Shown piece by piece: positions 26,409-36,000 of a DNA stretch of 64,000 nt. The stretch is from CAYUQT01 sp964446835 (GTDB taxonomy: Bacteria; Planctomycetota; Phycisphaerae; UBA1845; JAFGLZ01). Numbering within the stretch: the stretch's first letter is position 1; each line of letters starts with the position of its first letter. The notes under the pieces are model-generated. The model was given only the letters and a program-made list of their open reading frames with translations. It did not search any database and was not told where the DNA came from. A program made the position numbers and the translations under genes. The stretch spans positions 124,001 through 188,000 of the forward strand of contig CAYUQT010000001.1 of NCBI GenBank assembly GCA_964446835.1. Direction: 5' to 3'.

Positions 26409-26900
26409 CTAAGCAGGATTATCGGACGCCACGAGCATCACCACCGCCTGCGCAGCGATCGCCTGGGCCTGCCCAACCGGGCCCAGGCCTTCGGCCGTTC
26501 TGGCCTTGACGGCCACTCGATCGACCGGCAATTCCAGCAGTTCGGCGATCCGGCGACGCATCGCCTCTTTACTGGCGCCGAGTTTCGGCCTCTCGGCGAT
26601 CACATTGACGTCGACGTTTCCCACCATCAGCTTGTGCTGCCTGGCCTCTGTGATCGCCACCTGAAGAAAGACGGTACTGTCGGCGTCCTTCCAGCGAGGA
26701 TCGGAATCCGGAAAGTGCTCGCCGATGTCCGGCAGACCCGCCGCCCCCAGGATGGCATCGGTGATCGCATGCAGCACGGCGTCAGCATCACTATGACCCG
26801 CCAACCCGACCGGAGATTCGATCGGAACGCCGCCCAGAATCAGCTTCCGTCCTTCGACAAGCCGATGAATATCAAAACCAATGCCCACTCGTGCGTTCAT
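26409..26900 (-). CDS. ispF: 2-C-methyl-D-erythritol 2,4-cyclodiphosphate synthase
   Basis: 163 residues. It makes the cyclodiphosphate in the MEP isoprenoid pathway. The metal motif GIGFDIHRL and GHSDADAVLHAITDAILGAAGLPDIGEHFPD are complete, and the C-terminal KARTAEGLGPVGQ closes the active site. I use ATG 26900; a longer frame to 26972 adds a non-conserved basic extension without a ribosome site. A TATAAT promoter lies 35 bases upstream. Confidence 0.96.
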   Translation of the reverse strand: MNARVGIGFDIHRLVEGRKLILGGVPIESPVGLAGHSDADAVLHAITDAILGAAGLPDIGEHFPDSDPRWKDADSTVFLQVAITEARQHKLMVGNVDVNVIAERPKLGASKEAMRRRIAELLELPVDRVAVKARTAEGLGPVGQAQAIAAQAVVMLVASDNPA

Positions 26901-26934
26901 AGATCGATCCCAGACCCGACGGTGACGCGAGCCG

Positions 26935-26962
26935 ATTATAGCCGCCGTCGGTGGGCGAACAA
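26935..26962 (-). promoter_or_regulatory. Sigma-70-type promoter for ispF
   Basis: On the minus strand: TTGTTC at 26962-26957, a 16-base spacer, and a perfect TATAAT at 26940-26935. Transcription would start near 26928, 28 bases before the ispF ATG. The 333-base gap 26901-27233 holds this and the fhs promoter; no gene was found in it. Confidence 0.65.
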
Positions 26963-27098
26963 TACCGGCCACGACACCGAGACAACCCGAGAACCCGCGA
27001 GAACTGACGGCGACGACACGGCCGGAGACGTTGGACCACCTGGATGCCTCGACGTCCTGGGAGTCGGAATACCGAAGGGCAGTATCGCGCGGAAATCG

Positions 27099-27127
27099 TA
27101 GACTCGGCCCCTGCCGCGCGATAGAAT
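27099..27127 (+). promoter_or_regulatory. Possible promoter for fhs
   Basis: TAGACT at 27099-27104, a 17-base spacer, and TAGAAT at 27122-27127, giving a leader of about 100 bases before the fhs ATG at 27234. The -35 match is only partial. Confidence 0.4.
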
Positions 27128-27233
27128 TTCATTTTTGGATGTCGTTTCATTTTGCGCGATTTCCCGGCCGCCCGATCGGAGCCACGAGGTTCTGTCGCTG
27201 CTTTGGCCGATATCTTGTCGGGGTGAGTGATCC

Positions 27234-28982
27234 ATGATCAGGAAGGTTCCTGCGGACATCGAGATTTCCCAAGCCGCCGATCCACTGCCAATCACAGAGG
27301 TGGCCACACACGCAGGCCTTCTACCGGAAGAGGTCGAGCCCTACGGCAACGTGAAGGCCAAGGTCCTCCTGAAGGCGCTGGATCGTCTGGCATCAGCCCG
27401 CCAGGGCCGATATATCGATGTAACCGCCATCACGCCTACTCCGCTCGGAGAGGGCAAGACGACCACCAGCGTGGGCTTGACCCAAGGTTTGGGAAGGATC
27501 GGCAGGAAGGTCTTCCTGTGCATCCGTCAACCGTCCATGGGACCGACGTTCGGCATCAAGGGTGGGGCCGCCGGCGGAGGATACAGCCAGGTCATCCCCA
27601 TGGAGGAGTTCAATCTGCACCTGACAGGCGACATCCACGCCGTCAGCATCGCCAACAATCTGATGGCCGCGGCCATCGACGCCCGACTCCGCCACGAGAA
27701 TCACTCCAGCGAGGAAGAGTGGAATCAGACAGGATTGCCCAGGCTCGACATCGATCCCGACAGCATCACATGGCGGCGGGTCCTGGATGTCAACGATGCG
27801 GCCCTGCGGTTCATTGAAGCCGGTCAAAGCGAAAACTGGCTGGACGGCCCGCGGCGCAAGACGGGGTTTGATATTGCGGTAGCCAGCGAGGTCATGGCCA
27901 TCCTCGCCCTCGCGAGCGATCTGAAGGATCTGCGTCGGCGCATGAGCCGGATCGTCATCGGAACCAGCCGAAAGGGCAAGCCGGTGACCGCCGCCGATAT
28001 CGGCTGCGACGGGGCCATGACCGTGCTGCTAAAGGATGCCCTGAAACCCAATCTCATGCAGACACTGGAAGGTCAGCCGGCGTTCGTTCACACAGGTCCG
28101 TTCGCGAACATCGCCCACGGCAACAGCTCGATCGTGGCCGATAGGATTGCGCTGAAGCTGGCCGATTACGTCGTCACGGAAAGCGGGTTCGGTTCGGACT
28201 GCGGCATGGAGAAGTTCTTCGACATCAAGTGCCGCTACAGCGGGCTGGTACCCAATTGCGTGGTGATGGTGGCGACGATCCGCGCCCTGAAGATGCACGG
28301 CGGCGGGCCCAAGGTTACGCCGGGCAAACCCCTGGACATCGCCTATACGGGCGAGAACCTCGACCTCCTCCGCAAGGGACTGTGCAATCTGAAAGCCCAT
28401 ATCCGGATCGCTGGGTTGTTCGGCATTCCGGTGGTCGTGGCGGTCAACGCCTTCCACACAGACACCCAGCCGGAGTTCGAGTTGGTCCGCAAGTCGGCGA
28501 TCGAGGCCGGGGCCGAGGATGCCGTGCTCTGTACCCACTGGGCCAATGGAGGCGCCGGGGCGGTTGACCTGGCTCATGCCGTGGTGGCCGCCTGCGAGAA
28601 GCCCAACCGGTTCGACTTCCTGTATCCGCTGGATTTGTCGATCAAGCAGAAGATCGAAACGATTGCCGCCAAGGTCTACGGGGCCGGCGGAGTGGACTAC
28701 GAGCCCAAAGCCGAGCAGCAGATCCGGCTCTATACCGAAGCCGGGTTCGATCGCCTGCCCATATGCATGGCCAAGACGCACCTGTCGATCAGTCACGATC
28801 CGAATCTCAAGGGTGCGCCGGAAGGCTTCCGCCTGCCGATCCGCGAGATCCGCGCCTCGGTCGGGGCAGGCTTCCTCTATCCGCTCTGCGGGCAGATGCG
28901 AACCATGCCAGGATTGCCCAGCCGTCCGGCCTTCCTCGATATCGATCTCGATGAGGATGGCAGGGTCCTCGGTATGTTCTGA
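27234..28982 (+). CDS. fhs: Formate-tetrahydrofolate ligase
   Basis: 582 residues. It makes 10-formyl-THF from formate, THF and ATP, feeding one-carbon metabolism and, in acetogens, the Wood-Ljungdahl methyl branch. The P-loop TPLGEGKTT, the segment RQPSMGPTFGIKGGAAGGGY and the block ASEVMAILALASDLKDLR are standard. Full length (usual 555-590). No other one-carbon gene is adjacent, so the physiological role in this organism is not decided by context. Confidence 0.97.
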   Translation: MIRKVPADIEISQAADPLPITEVATHAGLLPEEVEPYGNVKAKVLLKALDRLASARQGRYIDVTAITPTPLGEGKTTTSVGLTQGLGRIGRKVFLCIRQPSMGPTFGIKGGAAGGGYSQVIPMEEFNLHLTGDIHAVSIANNLMAAAIDARLRHENHSSEEEWNQTGLPRLDIDPDSITWRRVLDVNDAALRFIEAGQSENWLDGPRRKTGFDIAVASEVMAILALASDLKDLRRRMSRIVIGTSRKGKPVTAADIGCDGAMTVLLKDALKPNLMQTLEGQPAFVHTGPFANIAHGNSSIVADRIALKLADYVVTESGFGSDCGMEKFFDIKCRYSGLVPNCVVMVATIRALKMHGGGPKVTPGKPLDIAYTGENLDLLRKGLCNLKAHIRIAGLFGIPVVVAVNAFHTDTQPEFELVRKSAIEAGAEDAVLCTHWANGGAGAVDLAHAVVAACEKPNRFDFLYPLDLSIKQKIETIAAKVYGAGGVDYEPKAEQQIRLYTEAGFDRLPICMAKTHLSISHDPNLKGAPEGFRLPIREIRASVGAGFLYPLCGQMRTMPGLPSRPAFLDIDLDEDGRVLGMF

Positions 28983-29172
28983 TCCCAAGGGGGATAAGGC
29001 AAACGCCCCATGTCGACACATGGCGCTGAGGTCGGACAGGACCTCCGCCCAGCTCCCCGGCGCCATGATCAACAGCACCTGAACGCCTTCGCCTTCGGCT
29101 TCCAAGCGGTTCCTCGTTTTGATACGCTGTATCATCAGAATAGGAGACTGGGCGGAATCGACGGAGGGGCCT

Positions 29173-30066
29173 GTGGGCGAACGTATCGGGCTGATATCAA
29201 TCCTTACCAGCGTGCTCCTTTCTTTGAACGGGGGTTGCTGTCTGTGGTGGCAAGGAAGTCCTTCTTCCGACCCCAATGATCCCAACGACGGTCTGCCGAA
29301 CGTCACGCGTCCCGAACCGAATATGCCCTGCGATGCAAATGAGTACGTGATCCAGCGCCCGATCTCGCTGGTCGTCTTCATGAAGCAGGGGCAACGCGAG
29401 CTGTTCCGATCAACCATCGATATTGATCCCCAGGACCCGCTGGTGGCCGATGCCCAATCCGCACGGTATTACATGGTGGCCAACCCCTATAGCTACTACG
29501 AAGGCTGGTCCGACACGGCCGTCAGGCTTCATGTGTCCATGAGTCCACCAGCACCCCGACAGTCCAACTTCCAGTTCAGTTTTCGAGCCACCCAGCAATG
29601 GGATTTCGAGAAGAAGGGACATCACCCGCTTTTCAAGCTCAACGACAAGGAGAAAGTGACGGTCGGGATCGAACAGATGCGGTTCGTGAAGGGCAGAGCG
29701 TACCAGTCGGTCTCCGTCTTCATGTATCCCTACGGAGACACCGCAGCGGCGCTGAGCATGCTCCACTACAGTCAGAGCAGTTCGTCGTACTACCGGTTGC
29801 CGGGAGCGATCGAGATCTCGGTCGGACCCGGCAATGCCTCGTTGCAGGTCCCCCAAATATGCTTTCTTGATTTGGACCCGAACTACGCCTTCGTGGGGGG
29901 GTCCGGCTGCAGCCCCGGTGCCCTGTGGCAGGACATCCCCAGCCCGCTCCCATCATCCCAAGGTGGGTACCCGGTGCTGAACGTCGACGGAACCCCCGGT
30001 ACGGAGAACGGTGAGGTCTACGAACTGTCGGTGTGCGCGGCGGCATGGGGGCAGCGAGCACCCTAA
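29173..30066 (+). CDS. Secreted protein with DPNDPN motif, probable lipoprotein
   Basis: 297 residues. The GTG start at 29173 has GGAGGGG four bases upstream; the longer frame from 29119 lacks a ribosome site. The N-terminal hydrophobic run (residues 6-18) leads to LNGGCC, a weak lipobox. Then comes a DPNDPND spacer and a body with many aromatic residues (SYYEGWSDT, QFSFRATQQWDF). No family recognised. The Asp/Pro/Asn spacer matches the giant esterase and suggests export in the same organism-specific style. A short palindrome (TGATACGCTGTATCA, 29120-29134) lies 39 bases upstream. Confidence 0.6.
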   Translation: MGERIGLISILTSVLLSLNGGCCLWWQGSPSSDPNDPNDGLPNVTRPEPNMPCDANEYVIQRPISLVVFMKQGQRELFRSTIDIDPQDPLVADAQSARYYMVANPYSYYEGWSDTAVRLHVSMSPPAPRQSNFQFSFRATQQWDFEKKGHHPLFKLNDKEKVTVGIEQMRFVKGRAYQSVSVFMYPYGDTAAALSMLHYSQSSSSYYRLPGAIEISVGPGNASLQVPQICFLDLDPNYAFVGGSGCSPGALWQDIPSPLPSSQGGYPVLNVDGTPGTENGEVYELSVCAAAWGQRAP

Positions 30067-30251
30067 GGGCAGATACTCCCCTCGCCACATGTCCGGCATG
30101 AGCGCTCCGCCGATGACGTGCGAACGGCTTCTCCGACAGCGATAGCGGCTCGATTTCGGTGATGCGGAAGTCTTGGAACGACGCGTCTCCACACTGAACC
30201 ACTCAACCCATCTTACCGGGAAGGAACAGATCGCCGTGCCCCGTCAGCAGC

Positions 30252-30971
30252 CTATCGAGGCAGCAGGGCAACCAGCTCGCGATGAGGTCTCGGAATGACG
30301 TGGGCGGCAATGAGCTTGCCCACCCGTTGGGCCGCCTGGGCGCCGGCGTCGACCGCCGCCTGGACCGCGGCAACATCCCCCTTGACCATGATCGTCACGT
30401 AGGCGGCGCCGATCTTCTCCTTGCCGACCATCGTGACATTGGCCGCCTTCAGTGCAGCATCCGCCGCTTCGAGAATGGCCGTCAACCCCTGCGTCTCGAT
30501 GATCCCCAATGCGAAATCTGCTTCTTGTGTCATATCCGCACCCTGTCCAAGCCGGGGCTTTGGCGCCCCTGGCTTTGCCTGGCCATGTGAAAGTCCAGAG
30601 GACCGGGCGGGAGGCCTTTTCGACGGGTCCCCGTGCCGCTCCTCTTCGGTTTCGCCGGGCAGCATATGATCGCCGCCCTCGATGATCGCCACGTATTGTT
30701 GCTCGGAGTAGATCAGGTCGTCGGCCTGGTCGGGATACCGCGGGCGAACGGCATCGCCCAGGAGGGCGTTCATCGCCTCGGCCACGCGCCGGCCGGCACC
30801 CACCGCCGCCTCCACATCACCAACGGTCCCGACGACCTTCATCAACATGCCGCCCTGGTGCGCCAACTCGATGCCGACCAGACGGACGTCCGCCGCCTTG
30901 ACCATCGCGTCGGCCACGACGAACGAAGGGGCGAAGCCCATGACCTCCAGCACACCGACACAAGCCCTCAT
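30252..30971 (-). CDS. Double-domain bacterial microcompartment shell protein
   Basis: 239 residues with two BMC (PF00936) domains. Domain 1 is at residues 2-80 (RACVGVLEVMGFAPSFVVAD...VVGTVGDVEAAV). A 70-residue linker rich in Pro, Gly, Lys and Arg follows. Domain 2 is at 152-233 (ALGIIETQGL, GKEKIGAAYVTIMVKGDV, HVIPRPH), close to PduA/PduJ hexamer proteins. The pore loops differ (HQGG in domain 1, IGAA in domain 2). Normal BMC-T proteins have the two domains close together; the long linker is odd. The ATG at 30971 has GAGG six bases upstream and overlaps the aldolase stop (ATGA), so the two are translationally coupled. An in-frame internal ATG at 30533 (residue 147) has AGGG seven bases upstream and would make a 93-residue BMC-H. 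Confidence 0.9.
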   Translation of the reverse strand: MRACVGVLEVMGFAPSFVVADAMVKAADVRLVGIELAHQGGMLMKVVGTVGDVEAAVGAGRRVAEAMNALLGDAVRPRYPDQADDLIYSEQQYVAIIEGGDHMLPGETEEERHGDPSKRPPARSSGLSHGQAKPGAPKPRLGQGADMTQEADFALGIIETQGLTAILEAADAALKAANVTMVGKEKIGAAYVTIMVKGDVAAVQAAVDAGAQAAQRVGKLIAAHVIPRPHRELVALLPR

Positions 30972-32002
30972 GCGCCGCCTCGCTGCACCCACTGCGACAT
31001 GATCCGACGGACCATCTCCTCGACCTCACGACGATCGATCCCGGAGGATGCCGGACGCACCGGCGGGCAGCCGCCCGGCGGTTGCTCGACCACGCCATGC
31101 TCGCTCAGCAGGCACTGAAGCTGGGCGCGAAGGGCCTGCCGATCGACCTGCTGCGTCGGCGAGGCCGGCATGCGCCCTCGCCCCATCCGGAACCCGCGAA
31201 TCTCCAACCCCGCCCGAATCGCCTCGGGGAAGTCCGTACCGAACACCAGGCCCTTGATGAGCTGAAGCAGTTTGTACTGAATCTGAACGGCCTCCTGCAA
31301 ACTGCCTCGAATGGTCAGGTGATACAGCCGCATGACCACCTCGGGCACGATGCCGCTTGTGGCGATCGTGCCGCCGTCGGCACCCATCACCAGCGCAGGC
31401 ACCAGCATCTCCTCGCACCCCAGCAGGAACGTGAAGTCCGGCCGGAGCGGCGACACCTCGTTCATCATGTTCAAGAAGAATGGCAGGTCCCGGCTGCTGT
31501 CCTTGATGCCCACCACGCGAGGGTGCTCGCACAGCCGCTTGACCACGTTGATCGTGATCGGGTTGGCAAACTGCGGAATGTTGTACAGCGTGATGTCGAT
31601 CGGCGTGTTCCGCGCGATCTGGTCGAAGTAGGCGAAGACGCTTTCCTCGCTGATCTTGTAGTAGAACGGTGCGACGATCGCCACCGCGTCGGCCCCCAAC
31701 GAAGCGTAATACTCGCACGCATCGAGGGTCGTCCGCACATTCGCCTCAGCGGCCCCCGCCAGGATCCGCACACGACCCTGGGCCTGTTCGGCCATAATGC
31801 GAACGATCTCCTTGCGCTCCTCGAAGCTGAAACGCGTGAACTCGCCCGTACTCCCATTGGGATACAGCCCGTTCACACCGTTGGCGATCAGCCAATCGGT
31901 ATATCGCCGCAACTCGGGTTCGTTGATACGATCGCCCTCGTCCAACGGCACCATGTTGGGCGTGAAGATCCCCTTGAGCTTCTTCTCGAGAACACCTGCC
32001 AT
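30968..32002 (-). CDS. DHDPS/NAL-family aldolase with C-terminal encapsulation-peptide-like tail
   Basis: 344 residues. The class I aldolase signature is complete: GSTGEF at 50-55, Tyr140 in LYNIP, and Schiff-base Lys167 in VGIKDSS. Members cleave 2-oxo acids to pyruvate plus an aldehyde (KDG, KDGlucarate, sialic acid, or reverse DHDPS); the exact substrate is unknown. Typical length is 290-310. The extra 40 residues are a Pro/Gly-rich linker (303-321) and an amphipathic helix DRREVEEMVRRIMSQWVQ (about 323-340). This is the plan of microcompartment encapsulation peptides. The ATG at 32002 has AGGAG eight bases upstream. The stop overlaps the shell-protein ATG by 4 bases. Confidence 0.88.
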   Translation of the reverse strand: MAGVLEKKLKGIFTPNMVPLDEGDRINEPELRRYTDWLIANGVNGLYPNGSTGEFTRFSFEERKEIVRIMAEQAQGRVRILAGAAEANVRTTLDACEYYASLGADAVAIVAPFYYKISEESVFAYFDQIARNTPIDITLYNIPQFANPITINVVKRLCEHPRVVGIKDSSRDLPFFLNMMNEVSPLRPDFTFLLGCEEMLVPALVMGADGGTIATSGIVPEVVMRLYHLTIRGSLQEAVQIQYKLLQLIKGLVFGTDFPEAIRAGLEIRGFRMGRGRMPASPTQQVDRQALRAQLQCLLSEHGVVEQPPGGCPPVRPASSGIDRREVEEMVRRIMSQWVQRGGA

Positions 32003-32056
32003 CCGTAAGACTCCTGAAGCGGTGGGCAATGACTCGACCTGCCCGCCCCGCCGGGA

Positions 32057-32836
32057 TCAGCCCTGGTCGCAGATCTTGAACGTCGTTTCGAGGGCCTCGA
32101 TCACATCGCCCTTGGGCTTGAGCTCGTGCCCGACATACATGGAGTACCCGGTCGATGCGATCGCCCGGCAGATGCCCGCGTAGTTGAGTTCCTGCGTGTC
32201 GTCCATGTCGTTCCGGCCCGGGTTGCCGGCGGTGTGAAAGTGGGCGATCCAGGGGATACTCGACGTGATCGTGCGGATCAGATCCCCTTCCATAATCGAC
32301 ATGTGGTAGATGTCGAACAGCAGCCGGACGCGCGGGCTGTTGACCCGCTCGACGACCGACAGCCCCCACTGGGTGTGGTCGCACTGATACCCGGCATGAT
32401 CGACCTTCGAATTAAGCAGTTCGAGATTGACGTTGACGCCCTTCTTCTCGGCGTAGGGGGCGATGCGCTTCAGCCCGTCGACACAGGCCTCGATCGCCTC
32501 CATCTCGGTCATGAACGGCTGGCGATTGCCGCTGAAGCAGATGACCCCGCGAATGCCGACCTTGGCGGCCACGTCGATCGAGGTCTTCAGCTCGGCTTCG
32601 ATCCGATCGTGATTGCAGCGTTTGTTCAATCCGTCGGGCAGCGACTCGTGTCCGACCATGCTGGCAATGACCAGCTTGTACTTCTTGGCGGTTCGAACGA
32701 CCTCGTCGAACTCCGGCCCGCGATACCACATCTCGACGGCCTTGTACCCGATCCGGGCAGAGGCCTTGAACAACGTGTCGAAACTCATGTCGTCCGGTTT
32801 CAGAATCGGATAGCAGACAGATTGCTTGATGCGCAC
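32057..32836 (-). CDS. Hydroxypyruvate-isomerase-like TIM barrel protein
   Basis: 259 residues, the normal size of Hyi. Conserved stretches with E. coli Hyi include DIYHMSIMEG, HFHTAGNPGR..ELNY and GHELKP, covering the metal ligands. Hyi interconverts hydroxypyruvate and tartronate semialdehyde. The same family includes other 2-oxo sugar isomerases, so the exact reaction is inference. The GTG at 32836 has GAGGAGG seven bases upstream; the frame extended to 33055 is basic and non-conserved. No targeting tail was seen at either end. It is the first gene of the three-gene microcompartment operon, 54 bases before the aldolase. Confidence 0.8.
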   Translation of the reverse strand: MRIKQSVCYPILKPDDMSFDTLFKASARIGYKAVEMWYRGPEFDEVVRTAKKYKLVIASMVGHESLPDGLNKRCNHDRIEAELKTSIDVAAKVGIRGVICFSGNRQPFMTEMEAIEACVDGLKRIAPYAEKKGVNVNLELLNSKVDHAGYQCDHTQWGLSVVERVNSPRVRLLFDIYHMSIMEGDLIRTITSSIPWIAHFHTAGNPGRNDMDDTQELNYAGICRAIASTGYSMYVGHELKPKGDVIEALETTFKICDQG

Positions 32837-32895
32837 AAGAAGCCTCCTCTTGGAATCTCCGGCGGCCGCCCCGCAGCCCCCGCCGCAACCTGAGC

Positions 32896-32925
32896 ATTGT
32901 ATTTCGATCGGATGCGGCACTGCAA
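32896..32925 (-). promoter_or_regulatory. Promoter of the microcompartment operon
   Basis: On the minus strand: TTGCAG at 32925-32920, an 18-base spacer, and TACAAT at 32901-32896. Transcription would begin near 32889, 53 bases before the Hyi-like GTG. It lies after the stop of the RND gene, so the operon has its own promoter. Confidence 0.6.
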
Positions 32926-33011
32926 GGCGGACGTTTCGGTGCCGGCGGACTCGTTCGGAGATTTGTCGCAACGGCGCACGGGCGCGGGGCCATTCCCCCT
33001 TCCGGCAAACG

Positions 33012-36000
33012 CTACTTCGAATCCGCCTCGCGCCCCGTCCCGCCGAACCAGGCATAGAGCACCGGAAGCACCAGCAACGTCAGAACGGTGCTGCTGATGA
33101 TCCCGCCGATCACCACGGTGGCGAGGGGACGCTGAACTTCCGCGCCCGTTCCCGTCGCAATAGCCATCGGGATGAAACCGAACGAGGCCACCATCGCCGT
33201 CATCAGCACCGGCCGCAGCCGGGTCAGGCTGCCCTCGATGATGGCCTCCCTTAAGCCCTTTCCTTCGCGACGAAGTTGGTTGATGAACGTCACCATCACC
33301 AGACCGTTCAACACAGCCACACCGGACAGGGCGATGAAACCCACGCCCGCGGAAATCGAGAGCGGAATGTCTCGCAGCCAAAGCGAAACAACACCACCCG
33401 TCAGCGCGAGCGGCACGCCGGTGAACACCAGAATGGCGTGCCGGATCGTATTGAACGTCGCGAAGAGCAGGATGAAGATAAGCCCCAAGGCCAATGGCAC
33501 CACAATGGTGAGTCGCTGCTTGGCGCCGATCAGGTTCTCAAATTGCCCGCCCCAGCCGAGCCAGTAGCCTTCCGGAAGGCGGCCGACCTTCTGCTCGATG
33601 CGTTTCTGAGCCTCGGCCACGAAGGTGCCCAGGTCTCTGCCGCGGACGTTGCACTGCACGACCACACGCCGCTTGCCGTCCTCGTGGCGGATCTGTCTGG
33701 CCCCCTCGGTAATGCCGATCCTGGCCACGTCGGCCAGAGGGATGTAGCCGGCACGTGGACCACCGTCCCGGCCGGAGTGTGCAGCCAGCCCTTTCTGCGT
33801 TTCCTCGGGCTTGGGCAAGGGAATCGGCAACGCTCCAATCGTCTTGATGTTTCCTCGCAGGCTTTCGGGCAACCGGACAACCATCTTGAAACGCCGATCC
33901 CCTTCAACCACCTGGCCCGCCTCGACTCCCCCCATCGCGATCTCGATGACCTCCTGCACGTCCTTGACGTTGAGCCCATATCGGGCAACGGCTACGCGAT
34001 CGACAACGATGTTGATCATCGGCATGCCCGCCATCTGTTCAACCTTGATATCCTCCGCCCCGGGCACCTTCCTGAGCTCCTGCGCGATCATGTTGGCGTA
34101 CTTGAGCATGACATCCATCTCGTCGCCATAGACCTTGACCGCCAGATCGCTGCGAACACCGCTGATCAACTCATTCATTCGCAGTTCGATGGGCTGGCTG
34201 AATTCGTAGTTCTGGCCGGGAAGTCTCTTGACCACCTGCTCCATTGCCTCCGCGAGTTCCGCCTGCGTCTTAGCCTTCTTCCACTTCTCGTGCGGCGTCA
34301 GCATGATATACGTGTCCGAGACCTCGGGGCCGCACACGTCGGTGACGACTTCCGATGCGCCCGTACGAGCAGAGATACTGGCGATTTCGTCAGGGAACTC
34401 CTTGAGTAGAAGCTGTTCGACCTTCTCCTGCATCGCGACGCTGGATGACAGGGCAATGCTGGGCATTCGGGTCGGCTGGAGGGCCAGCGCCCCTTCACCA
34501 AGCTTCGGAATGAACTCGCTGCCCATCCGTAGCGCCAGGATTCCCGTGCCCACCAGAACGGCGACGGCGCCAAGCGCCACAATCCATCCGAAACGCAGCG
34601 CCAGGTTGATGACGGGCGCGTAGGCGGCCTTTGCCCATCTGGCCAGGAAGAACTCCCTCTCCGCCATCCGACCACCCAAGACCAATGCGGCGAGCGCCGG
34701 CACGATCGTGAACGTCAGCAGCAGAGCGCCGGCCAGGGCGAGAAGCACAACCTCTGCCATCGGCTTGAACATCTTGCCTTCGACCCCCGTCAGCGACAGG
34801 ATCGGCAGGTAGACGATCATGATGATGCCGACGCCAAATATGGTGGGTCTTCCCACCTCGACGGCCGCATCCTCCACGACCTGGAACCGCTCGCCCTCAG
34901 TGAGGGCGCGTCCCAGTTCATGCTGCCGTTTCGACAATCGTCGAATGATGTTCTCGATCATCACCACCGCACCGTCCACGATGATGCCAAAGTCGATCGC
35001 CCCCAGGCTCATTAGGTTGGCGCTGATTCGGCCCTGCACCATTCCCGTGATGGCGAAGAGCATCGAGAGCGGGATCGCAAGGGCGACGATGATCGCCGCG
35101 CGAACATTGCCGAGCAGGAGAAAGAGGATCACGATGACCAGTAAGGCACCCTGGGTCAGGTTCTCGCGAATGGTCGCCAGCGTGGCGTCGACCAGATAGG
35201 TCCGGTCGTATAGCGTCGTGATCTTGACGTTCTCCGGCAGGGCCTTGTTGACCTTGGCGATCTTCTGATCGACACGGTGGGACACGGTCCGGCTGTTCTC
35301 GCCATAGAGCAGGATGGCGGTCCCGAGCACGGCCTCGTGACCGTTGGCCGTTCCGGCGCCGGTCCGCAGCTCCTTGCCCAGGCTCACCTCCGCCACGTCT
35401 CTCACGTAGAAGGGCACACCGTCGTGTGTACCCAGCTTGATGTTGCCGATATCCTCCAGGCTGCAGATCTGCCCTTCGGAGCGGATCGTGTACTGCTCTC
35501 CGCTGTGCTCGATGTAGCCGCCGCCTACGTTGGCGTTGTTGGTGGCCAGGGCTTCCATGACATCGCGGAAACTCAGGCCGTAGGAGATAAGCTTCATCGG
35601 GTCCGGCGTAACATGAAACTGCTTCTCGTATCCGCCGATGGTATTGATTTCGGTGATGCCTGGGATGGACCGCAGTTGTGGCTTCACGATCCATTCCTGG
35701 ATGGTTCGCAGATCCATGGGCGTGTAGGGTGTACCGCCCGGTTTCGGGCCGGTGGCGTCCACGCTCCAGAAATAGATTTCGCCCAGTCCCGTCCAGATCG
35801 GCCCCATGAATGGCACACCGACGCCGGCCGGCAGGCTCTCCTTGGCCTCCGCAAGTCGTTCGCTGACCAGTTGCCGCGCACGGTAGATGTCCACATCATC
35901 ATCGAAGATGACCGTGACCTGGGATACGCCATAGAACGACACGGAGCGTATCTCCTCCACACCTGGAATGCCCTGCATGGCCCATTCGATCGGAAAGGTG

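Noticed and set aside
30067..30251. Gene remnant between the DPN lipoprotein and the BMC gene
   Set aside because: A short frame reads GDASFQDFRITEIEPL and a little more, but no family match, start or ribosome site; too weak to call.
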